Below are positions 55,195-64,000 of a stretch of 64,000 nt of DNA, one piece after another. Made by a program: the position numbers and the translations under genes. Under the pieces are notes generated by a model. The model saw nothing but the letters and a program-made list of their open reading frames with translations. It was not told where the DNA came from and made no database searches. The number at the start of each line of letters is the position of its first letter. Within the stretch, counting starts at the first letter, position 1. Source of the DNA: Linanthus parryae (lineage: Eukaryota > Streptophyta > Magnoliopsida > Ericales > Polemoniaceae); assembly GCA_023055425.1 (NCBI GenBank), contig JALGPY010000007.1, forward strand, positions 14,828,001 to 14,892,000, in the 5' to 3' direction.

Positions 55195-57643
55195 TGCATG
55201 TTTGGCAACCCTGTTTTTAATCAACTTTGATTAAAAACAGGGTGTTTTTTTAAACCCATTTGGCATGGCTGTTTTTCTGCCTGTTTAAAAACAAAAACAT
55301 GCTGAAAAACAGTTGTTTAAAAAAACAGCAAATGTGGTGTTTTTTTGATTTTTTTCATAGTATTGGTGTTTAAAAACATTTCAACTATGATTAGATGCAA
55401 AAAAATATCAAATACATGTTGGTATTGTATGTAAAAATGATATTCAAGCAAATTAAAATTGAAATTAAGTAAATTTGTCAAAAGTGCTTTTGATTTTAAA
55501 CACTGTTTTTAAACGGATACCTAACAGTTTTCTATTCTGTTTTTAAATGTGTTTTTGCACGTTTTTTTTCCACTGTTTTTCTTGTTTTTAAACGGATACC
55601 TAACAAGCTCTTAGAATGTGGTGCTTATTGGAGGAGGGAAAGTGGGTTTGACTGTCTGTTTAGCAGGGTAAGACCATGTTTGGGGCGTGTTTAAAAAGTA
55701 AGAAACGTATGAAAAGACGTCACAATTTAGATTTTGCTTAAAACAAAACGCATTCTAAAACGTACGAAGGAAAAAAAAAAGAAAGTGTTGCTAACTACGT
55801 TTTGAGTGAAAAAGGCTTTTTAAACGAAATAAAATGGATGAAAGAACACCACAATTGGTGTTTTTACTAGGAACAAAAAATTGATTGAAATAATAAAAAC
55901 AGACACACATACTTCTAAATAAATAACGAAATACATATAGATAACGGATGAAAAGATGTTACAATTAGGTTTTGTTAAAAAAAATGCAGTCTGAATAAGA
56001 AGAATGAAAATAAAGTGTCGCTAAATACCATTTTCGAGGTAAAAAAGAAAATGCTTTCTGAATGAAACGGATGAAAAAAACACCAAAATTCGTGTTTATA
56101 AGAACCAAAAGACAGTCTGAAAAAAAATAAGAAAAAGCATATTGTTAAATACGCTTGCATTAATTTCTGAAGTAGCTAAAAAAGATACGCTTGCATTTGA
56201 AAACCAGGTTGTGCCCTGAGTAATTGTTTTACCATAAGTAAAAGCACTCGGTGCATTTGTGTGCTGTAAATCAGTAAATGGGTTAGTAGTTGGATTGTGC
56301 ACTAATGTTGTCTTTGTTGAGTAAGTGGTGGTTTAATTTTCCATCACTTATTGGGTAAATTAGGATTTCAATTTGATTATACTAGTACTACAAATCTATT
56401 TAGACATTGGTTGGGAGAATATGGGGGTTCGGTTTGTATGGGTATGGTCCGGTCAAAGGAATGCAATGCGTAAAAGTTGGGCCACTTTGAATATTATAAT
56501 GCTTGAAAGTAATGTGCATGATAGCAACATAACGGTGCCACCTGAATATTCCAAAAGTAGGTGGAAATTCTTCTTTTTTCAATAAAAAAGAGTCCTCTAA
56601 TATTGGATTTTTTTCTAAATAAATGCTGGGTTTAAAAAAAATACTCAAAGCACCAACCAAGAAAGCACCAACCAAGAAAAGGATAATGAATTATGAAATA
56701 ATACTGTAATTGAACACATGGATTAGGTTTGGTTCATTTAGTGGTTCAACCATAATTGGGTCTGGTTTGGCTGAAGTGAAATTTTAAGAATATTGTCCAA
56801 GGGATAAACAAAAGACGATTTTCTCACTTTGTAAGGTCTGAAAACAAACTCTGACTCGAAGTCACAGTTCAAGAAAAATTAGATCAAAGAAAGGCACAGA
56901 AATAGTATTATTCATTTTCGCATGGCGCAGCCCTTTAATAGTCTCTTCACCGCAGTTTTCTCTAAAAAAGAGTTAAAACTTTATTTATAACCAACAATGT
57001 CAAGAACGGTTCTTATTCGCTCTAAGATCTAAATATTGGATTTTGATTTATTTATATTTTGGTACAAAGGTAAGAAACATAACCCACTCTTAACCACTAG
57101 ACAAGCGCCAAGTACATTGGATTTTGATTAGATGCTCTAATATGTCATGCATTATCACTGGAGAATACCCTTCTGCTTTCCTTTTACACGGGTTGAAGAC
57201 TAATTTTGTTGGAGATAAAATGTACTTAGATATCATAATTCTGAACAAAGATAATAATTCGCTTAACGGTCACGATAGGGGAGTGGTATTTGTCCACCTT
57301 TACGTTAGAAAAAATACTAAAGGGTGGTTGTAACGGGATAATATGTCGTAACTGAGTATAATACAAACAAAGCATAGATATCAGGTCTACCGGTTACTCG
57401 CATCAACCCTATTTCTAAACAATCGATTTGTGATCCGAACCATGCAACTTGAACCAAAAAAATGTAAGAATCCTTTGTGCTACACAGATCAACCAAATAA
57501 CAAAGTGTCGTTAATATCAAAGATTTTCTCAAATTAATTCAATTGAAATTAAATAAGAAGAACCCTATTACAGAAATCCCCCATAAAGAGTCAATGTGAG
57601 AAATTTGTCTGCAAGTACAAGAAGAAAACTGCACGATTTGTGG
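55195..57643. other. MITE-rich intergenic sequence, no gene
   Basis: A small element appears to span about 55195-55612, with ends GTGCATGTTTGGCAACCC and, inverted, AAGAGCTTGTTAGGTATCC, and an interior rich in AAAAACA and TGTTTTT. A second similar one follows from about 55675 (CATGTTTGGGGCGTGTTTAAA). Both look like hAT-type MITEs, without clear target duplications. The rest is AT-rich and without credible coding. Confidence 0.45.
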
Positions 57644-57922
57644 CTAGGCTGCGGACCCTACACATCGTCGGAAAATGGCCGGAAAAGCGCATTTCTGTGC
57701 CTTGGTACCTCGTTTGGTGGAATTCTCAGATTCTGAAGGTTGTTGAGAGTCAGAAACAAAGTTCATACTTTGGAAGTTATATTCCGGTTGTTGTTGTTGT
57801 TGACCTTGGCTTTTCTTGAAAGATGCAGCGTTTCTCAGGCCGCCGGGTAGCTGATCGTCCCAAATTCTGCCGGAAGAGCCCTGTCTTCGGAAAGAAAAAT
57901 TCGATCTCTGCAACGTTGTCAT
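57644..57922 (-). CDS. Small protein of the At1g80180-like MAPK-kinase-substrate family
   Basis: An intron-free 92-aa protein. The N-terminus MTTLQRSNFSFRRQGSSGRI followed by WDD is the hallmark of a plant family annotated as MAPK kinase substrate protein At1g80180 and relatives. A Gln-rich stretch (about 40-45) and a Ser-rich tail with a basic KRGTKAQK segment follow. There are no domains with known catalytic function and no membrane segment. Phosphorylation by MAPK modules is known for the Arabidopsis member; here it is inference from similarity. The coding region is complete, with stop at 57644. Confidence 0.85.
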   Translation of the reverse strand: MTTLQRSNFSFRRQGSSGRIWDDQLPGGLRNAASFKKSQGQQQQQPEYNFQSMNFVSDSQQPSESENSTKRGTKAQKCAFPAIFRRCVGSAA

Positions 57923-59330
57923 CGATAGATGGAAAAATCACTCTTTGGCCTCTGCAAATTTTTCACGTTTTAGCTTCTCATTCTTGATCTTTTTGATCAA
58001 GTTTCAGATCATTCATCATAACGAAATTAACTGACTTTATGGAGTTTCTGTTGGGGATTCTGTTTTATTAGAATTTCACAAGACATTTTTTAATTTTGGA
58101 AATGAATGAAACTCCCGCATGATTAGTCTTTATTCAACTTCTCAGAGAAAATTATGCTATGCGTCTGCACATTTGAGAAGGAGCGAAGTTTTAGGTGTGT
58201 TACAAAATTAGCATGTCAAGAATTTAGAGTAATTTGTTTTGAGAAAAACATTAGAGTAATTTTGTGGTTGAGTATTTGTGACTGATTATCTTATTAGAAA
58301 ATTAATAGTTGTGTAATTAGCTAAAAATTTGTAATTACTTAGGGAACCTCCAATATTGGGATGTGGCTGCAAGAAGCAAAACTCACTTGTGTGATCTCTA
58401 TATCTCAGGGGTAAGAACGTAAAATTTAAATTTATAAGGCAGCCACTACTGTCCCGCTACAAGTTCTGAGAAGCAGGTGTGGACTTGTTTTCCAGAAACA
58501 TTTTTCGATTTATTCTTCTACAATCAATTTGTACCTTACAATTATTTAAATTTCAAAGTTATCTTTATAAAAACAATACATGTCATACATTTTAGTCATT
58601 TTACTTTTTTCAAGTCCGTTTAAACTAGATTTTACCAAATCTGAAATCGGTACATCAGCAACGGATCGTATAATTTTTCATAAAATTTACCAAACAAGTT
58701 CACCCAAATTTCACATCGGCTTTCTTACAATGATTCTCCCATTCCCATTGCAACTTCACTTACCGCCACGTTATTTCTAAACTGACCCAAAGACATGACC
58801 CGCGGCGAGGCCACTACCAAGTTTTATTTGCCACCGCAGTAGTCATTGTAACCAACATCGGAGGCATAAGTTATGTCCTGGTAATGGGATGGGATAACTT
58901 CCCGTTCTATAGATTTTATTCAAACCGAACTTGAACCATCATATGGCTCCAGTTTTTGAAGTTATAGCAGCCATAAACCCTGCAGTCCTGCACTGCACAT
59001 GAACAGAAAGCCTTGCCAGCTTCTTGCTTAATGACCGACCACATTCGGTACCAACCTCGCTCTTAAAACAGGACAATGATGATGTTCTAGCGTATCTCAG
59101 CAACCAGTTTAATCACACACAAAACATCAGAAGAGAGAACACCAACTATCTTGATTCAGGTCAATGAACTCCAGTAAATTTAAGAGTTATATAACTCACT
59201 TTTGTACGAGTATAATAGTTATAAATTCTGCCTGCTCTTCTTCTTCTTCTATTAATTTGTTGTTAGAACAAGTTTGATTTCCTGTGTACATCCTCTAATC
59301 ATATGCCAAAAAGAAACAAATGGATTCCTA
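57923..59330. other. Intergenic sequence, nothing recognised
   Basis: Contains the promoter side of the At1g80180-like gene and, from about 58800, probably the 3' UTR and downstream region of the minus-strand prolyl hydroxylase. No gene or clear transposon boundary was seen. Confidence 0.5.
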
Positions 59331-59629
59331 CTATGAGCAGACTTTGCAGCTCTTCCTGCAATTACCAAGAACATCCTCAGAGCCCACCATGTAGATTGGA
59401 TTCTTCTTACACTCTCCCATAAGAGCCCATCGCGGACAGTTTTCATTTGCGTCAGCACATTCTCCAATATCAGGCTTTACTTTATCAAATGATCTCACAT
59501 GAATCCACTTGGTTGCCGACCACTTCTCACCCTCAATGACTGGGCAACTTCCGTGCAAGCTCAATGGGTCAGTTGTTGCATTAGGATGGAGACTGAAGAA
59601 CAACAATGCGTCCCCCTTGTACGGTTTAA
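59331..59629 (-). CDS. Prolyl 4-hydroxylase, last exon with ShK-like tail
   Basis: A 299-bp terminal exon starting after a TTTGCAG acceptor at 59630 and ending at stop 59331. It encodes the end of the 2-oxoglutarate/Fe(II) oxygenase domain: KGDALLFF, the distal iron ligand in SLHGSCPV, and the 2-oxoglutarate-binding Lys in SATKWIHV. A six-cysteine ShK-like module follows (C-x6-C-x8-C-x16-C-x3-C-x2-C), as in several plant P4H isoforms. These are ER/Golgi membrane enzymes that hydroxylate proline in extensins and arabinogalactan proteins. I could not recognise the upstream exons with the HxD motif in 59630-64000. Either introns are long and the gene leaves the window, or this is an orphan exon. 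Confidence 0.85.
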
Positions 59630-61123
59630 CTGCAAAACAGAAAAGAACAGGCTCAAATATGAACTTCAAAGATACGTAACAGTCTAAAATATTAACATGC
59701 AGCTTCATTTTAAGTAATATTTTGCCTTAAAACATAGTCACTTTGTACCCATTCGGCCTCATTTGGGTAAGGTACACATACTGGGAAATGAGATCAGATA
59801 TGTACTGTACTGGGATAAGGCACAATATCAACATCTTATTTTTCAGTGTCTTGGTATGGCAGGATATAAGACATGATAAGATGCGAACGCGATATGTGAA
59901 TTGGACAGTGATTTAACGAGGGTATTGAGATCACTTTTAGACCTGTTAGGGGGGTATTTTAGCCTTTTTTCACCTTTCTTTATCTCCCCAAACTCTTTAC
60001 TGACTACAGTATATGTTATTGGCGAAAATGAGAAGGGGGATAAGGTGGGGATAAGTTGTACATGTTGCTTATACCGCACCCAAATGCGGTATGGGACAAC
60101 ATGTATAATTTATCCCTATACCTCCCTCCATCCTCATACATAAAAAAGGCCTTTCAGTTTGCAGGGATATGGACTAAAAGCTGCATTCACATCAAATCTG
60201 CCCATCCTGCTAATTAATGTACCTCCTCAACAACTTAGCACTTATCTAGTCCGTGTTATTTTCCATCATTCATATTGACTGGTGAACAACTTGGGGGTGT
60301 GGACCGTGTGGTAGTGGTGTGCTTTCACTCGTGACTTCTTTGATTACAGTATTCATGGTTATTTTCCTTTAAAGTAAGACATTTTGAGAGTCAATTTTAT
60401 TCAAACGACACAAACAGCCATGGCGCATAATCAAAAATCGTTTTCTTCACCCAACAATCATGCATCTGTAACTCTACCCACGCCTGAGAGGAAATCAAAA
60501 GGTAGCTTTCCAATCAAATTCATGTTCATGTGCACGGCACTTGAACGTTAAACTAAAACGTAACTCTGAACCTTGAATGCTCCAGTTTTCAAACCTAAAC
60601 AGTAAACAGGGTCAAACCTAAACCTAAATGTCAGACCGAAGATCATCTCTTTCAATTTACTCAAATTTCTTAGACCCCATCCCCATCCCCAGCTTTCTCG
60701 AGATTTTATATTTTGATCTTGTCAGAGAAAAAATAAGAAATACTTCCATAAAAGTTTCTAAGATGGTCCTTTAGGCACAGTTCATCAACTAGAACATAAG
60801 CAAACATTGACCACATAAAAAAACGGAGACGACCATTACAAATATGTAAGGTTATTTCAGTATGACTTCTTTTATCCATGCTACTCTATCCCTTACAAGA
60901 TTTGTTTATGCAAATTAACAGGTATACGTGTAATCGACGCTCCCATGTCCGTAGGCTTATTGTGTCTATTCTGTGTCCAGAGCATACTCATACATTCTGA
61001 CACATTAAATTGGCTGTGGAAATAGGTTGTTGCAAGGTAGTAAACTAATGAACTTGAGTACAGAAAACATTACATTTCTCTCTTTTTTGGTGGCTTTGTT
61101 TTTGGTGTTGATATTAAACCTTA
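59630..61123. other. Putative prolyl hydroxylase intron or intergenic sequence
   Basis: No exon recognised. A MITE-like stretch (about 59750-60110) contains GGCCTCATTTGGGTAAGGTAC and, later, the palindrome TACCGCACCCAAATGCGGTA. The 202-bp block 60484-60685 recurs at 63788-63989. Confidence 0.45.
60484..60685 (+). repeat. 202-bp direct repeat, first copy
   Basis: The sequence from CTGAGAGGAAATC to ACCCCATCCCCA is repeated at 63788-63989 at the same length with, by eye, one substitution (CAGGGTC versus CAGTGTC). No coding potential recognised. Confidence 0.9.
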
Positions 61124-61381
61124 CCACTCCGTCCCAGCTCTTTCTACCCAAACTGACTTTTGACACTATTCACTTGGTCACTTTGACCCGTTGATTTGAA
61201 TAGCAAATCGATGCAATTTTTCGATAATTTTTTCATGGTGTTGTAGAGTAAAAGTTTCTCTATAATACGGTGAAAAAATTATCAAAATATCGTATTATTT
61301 TGCTATCCAAATCATCCGGTCAAAGTGACCCAGATACGAGTCAAAAAGTCAACATGGGTAGAAAGAGCTGGGACGGAGTGG
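61124..61381. mobile_element. Stowaway-like MITE with perfect 26-bp termini
   Basis: 258 bp bounded by TA (61122-61123 and 61382-61383). The first 26 bases, starting CCACTCCGTCCCAGCTCTTT, are matched exactly by the inverted right end. TA duplication and the CTCCGTCCC-type end fit Stowaway (Tc1/mariner). It is the best preserved of four family members in the window. Confidence 0.9.
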
Positions 61382-61734
61382 TATTTGATTTGGTTTATTG
61401 TTGAAAGAGAGAGAGAGTCATTTCCAAAAAAGACCGGGAGCAAAGTAATATGTTAAGTTTTTGATGATTCAAAGTACCTAGCTAGCATTCGGGCGAAGCA
61501 ATGGCGGCACCACGTCGTCGTCGTCCCCACGGCTAGATCTGGACAGTGTGACAACGGTTGGGCTGAAGATTGGGACGGAAGGTGAGTAGGTGCATTTGGA
61601 TTTGGAGAGGAAATGAGGGAGGGAAGGTGGGGGAGGCGTTGGTAGTTTGGTGGTTGTGTCCACGGGAAGAGAGAAAGAGGGCAAGAGTGAGGAAGTTCGG
61701 TTTAGAAATGAGGGTAAGGAGAGATTACAGTAAT

Positions 61735-61880
61735 ATATAGGGGGGTAAAATTGTCTTTGTTCTCGTACTGTTGGTCAACTGTTAGTCTCCATCCACAAAT
61801 GGTGTGGAGTGTCTTTTTCCAAATAGGGTAGCACGGTAGAATTTATCCTAAATTCAGGAGTGATCAAGGTCTTTTACCCT
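61735..61880. mobile_element. Single end of the GGGTAAAAG MULE family
   Basis: The right side (GTGGAGTGTCTTTTTCC, GTAGCACGGTAGAATT, CTTTTACCC at 61872-61880) is a diverged version of the right terminal repeat of the Pack-MULE at 34222-35806. I find no matching left end nearby. Confidence 0.6.
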
Positions 61881-61948
61881 TAAAAAGATAGTTAGTGGAC
61901 CAAGTCATCATAACACCACTTAGACGGTACTAAGATTTAGCAACTTCA

Positions 61949-62201
61949 ACCTTTCGGAGTGTAGTTGAGTTGGTTGGGTGAGTATTCTTAAGACTTTGGG
62001 CATTTGTCTTAAGGTCTTGAGTTCAAACCTTGGGGCAACCCAAGGGCAGCCTATTGGCCTTCTCAACTGCGAGTCTCCCGAGTTTTCTCAGGCTGGCTTG
62101 GCTCTCTAGTGTGGTTTGCAGGCTATTGCACTAGAGCGGGGGTTTACCCAGTGCGCACCCGAAAGGTAGTGGCTGCGGGTTCCCACGTCATAATATATAT
62201 A
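61949..62201 (+). mobile_element. tRNA-derived SINE (Au-like)
   Basis: 253 bp flanked by a perfect 11-bp target duplication TAGCAACTTCA (61938-61948 and 62202-62212). The head has an A-box-like TAGTTGAGTTGG and a B-box-like GAGTTCAAACC, the internal RNA polymerase III promoter of tRNA-derived SINEs. The 3' part (GTTTACCCAGTGCGCACCC, GGCTGCGGGTTCCC) resembles the plant Au SINE tail from memory. It ends in a short TA-rich tail. Confidence 0.9.
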
Positions 62202-62485
62202 TAGCAACTTCATGAGTATGGTGTTGTTATCGTCCTCACCAACTGAACTAAATAGCAGCACCGACAATAGTCTTGGAGTAAATGAGTTACATGATCCATT
62301 AATGCTATTGAAGTAACATATGACTGCAAGTTGTATTAGTTGAGTTCTGTGTTGAATGATGCAAGTGGAGGCAGATATAGGACTTTGCGTTAGTGCGGGT
62401 TAAATTTTTCAAAAAGCGCATTATGATGAATATGTTTGAATAGTGGGGACTAAAGTTAATTTGATGGACGGAATACAAGATTATT

Positions 62486-63786
62486 GGACTTTGGTGTCGC
62501 CGCACTGTTTGGGCCATAGCTTTGGCTACGGGCATCAGAATGACGCGAGCCACCCCAATTCGGAAAGCTCTCGACAAGACGCACGAGGGGAAGATGGAGT
62601 GTTGGGTCCATATTCATCCCAAAATCAGCCGTTCGACCAGTCAAACGGGCATTTTTAGTTATTTCTTACTATTTCTGGTAATATTTCATTGCCTATTTGG
62701 ACCTTAGCTAGACCACGTTTAGGGTTGGGTCGAACTTCGCGTACGCGTTTCTTTCAGTATGGTTAAAGTGTTGGGACAATTTCGGGATTTAAACTTTTTT
62801 GGAATATTTTATGATTTCAAGCCATATATGCCCTGCTTGTGGGCAGAATTCGATTAATCTACTTTTCTTGGAACCCTATAGACGTTCTCTATTAGTTTAT
62901 GCCTCTTTGTTCGTTGCTTATTTCGCATTGATCCAACGCCTTGATTAGATTCGGCGTCATTTTGGCACTAATATATGTCACATAACATATTGGGGCCAAA
63001 ATCCACTAATCGGTGAGCAAGATTAGTGGATTTGATACCATTATTTTGTGAGACGTAAATTGCTGACAAAATGCACAAATTGGTAAGCAATAGTTATGCA
63101 TTTTGGTGTTAATATATGTCATAGGAGATATTGGGGCCAAAACCCACCAATCGGGCGTTAATATATCTCTCAAAATACATAGGGCCAAAGTCCAGTAATC
63201 GTTACTGGACTTTGGTGTCGCCGCACTGTTTGGACCATAGCTTTGGCTACGAGCATCAGAATGACGCGAGCCACCCCAATTTGGAAAGCTCTCGACGAGA
63301 CGCACAAGGGGATGATGGAGCATTGGGTCCATCTTCATCCCCAAATTCCGCCGTTCGACCAGTAAAAAAGGCATCTTTAGTTATTTCTTACTATTTCTCG
63401 TAATATTTCCATTGCCTATTTGGACCTCAGCTTGAACCCGTTTTGGGTTGGGTCGAACTTCGCGTACGCGTTTCTTTTCAGTAAGGTTAACGTGTTGGGA
63501 CAATTTCGGGATTCTAACTTTTTTGGCATATTTTATGATTTTCAGCCATATATGCCCGGCTTGTGGGCAGAATTCGATTAATCTACTTTTCTTGGAACCC
63601 TACAGAGGATCTCTGCTGGTTTATGCCTCTCTGTTCGCTGCTTATGCCACATTGATCCAACGCCTTGATTACATTCGGAGTCATTTTGACACTAATATAT
63701 GTCGCAGAAGATATTGGGACCAAAATCCACTAATCGGTGAGCAAGATTACTGGATTTTGATACAATTATTTCGTGAGACATAAATT
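62486..63786. repeat. Two tandem units of about 722 bp
   Basis: From GGACTTTGGTGTCGCC at 62486 the sequence repeats at 63207. The motif CGGTGAGCAAGATTA occurs at 63011 and 63735, giving a period of 721-724 bp. Both units share GACGCGAGCCACCCCAAT, CTTCGCGTACGCGTTTCTTT and GAATTCGATTAATCTAC. The second unit stops about 50 bp after the CGGTGAGC motif, where the second 202-bp repeat begins. Reading frames inside are not credible genes. Confidence 0.85.
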
Positions 63787-63787
63787 G

Positions 63788-63989
63788 CTGAGAGGAAATC
63801 AAAAGGTAGCTTTCCAATCAAATTCATGTTCATGTGCACGGCACTTGAACGTTAAACTAAAACGTAACTCTGAACCTTGAATGCTCCAGTTTTCAAACCT
63901 AAACAGTAAACAGTGTCAAACCTAAACCTAAATGTCAGACCGAAGATCATCTCTTTCAATTTACTCAAATTTCTTAGACCCCATCCCCA
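63788..63989 (+). repeat. 202-bp direct repeat, second copy
   Basis: Counterpart of 60484-60685. Similarity starts exactly at CTGAGAGG and ends at CCCATCCCCA, just before the window end. Confidence 0.9.
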
Positions 63990-64000
63990 CTCACTCTCTA

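Noticed and set aside
62486..63786. Possible CRISPR-like or short tandem array
   Set aside because: The repeat unit is about 722 bp with no spacer structure and the DNA is plant nuclear. It is a tandem or satellite-like repeat.

Overview
This window is eukaryotic nuclear DNA, almost certainly from a dicot plant. The genes have GT-AG introns and plant-type TATA boxes. The protein families are plant ones (type I inositol polyphosphate 5-phosphatase, plant matrix metalloproteinase, BIR-type receptor pseudokinase). Most of the sequence is transposon-derived: Ty3/gypsy and Ty1/copia elements, a TRIM, a gag-only LTR element, MULE, hAT, Tourist-like and Stowaway-like elements, and a tRNA-derived SINE. 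I cannot name the species.

The left two thirds is built from two duplications. Duplication A/B relates 1662-13441 to 36107-40224. Copy B keeps an intact seven-exon 5-phosphatase gene (37590-41069, minus strand, 471 aa). Copy A is a dead paralogue. It carries a frameshift and a 2,268-bp solo LTR in its largest exon, and lacks everything upstream of that exon. A broken chromodomain gypsy element (1985-7679) lies beside it, and its empty site is still visible in copy B. Duplication 1/2 relates 12249-20266 to 24041-33925. It carries a piece of dead 5-phosphatase A and a matrix metalloproteinase gene, giving two intact 309-aa paralogues (16419-17348 and 29013-29942, minus strand). Nearly every later insertion is in only one copy, so pre-insertion sites and target-site duplications can be read directly.

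Between the two metalloproteinase blocks are a LINE RNase H fragment, a truncated copia element with its 3' LTR, and a truncated GATCC-rich hAT-like element. Block 2 holds a gag-only LTR retrotransposon (25168-27008), an 828-bp fold-back MULE (30756-31583), a Stowaway-like MITE and a hAT element (33020-33762). Between block 2 and block B lies a 1.6-kb Pack-MULE (34222-35806) that has captured part of a 14-3-3 gene.

The right third is more ordinary. All its genes are on the minus strand: a DUF761-type small membrane protein (45501-46007), a BIR2/BIR3-like LRR receptor pseudokinase (53173-54966), a small protein resembling the At1g80180 MAPK-kinase-substrate family (57644-57922), and the last exon of a prolyl 4-hydroxylase with a ShK-like tail (59331-59629). 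MITEs, a three-level nested insertion (50165-51805), a SINE (61949-62201) and two tandem ~722-bp units (62486-63786) separate them.

The genes do not form a pathway. Their interest lies in gene duplication, promoter change and transposon capture. All comparisons were made by eye; no alignment or database search was run.
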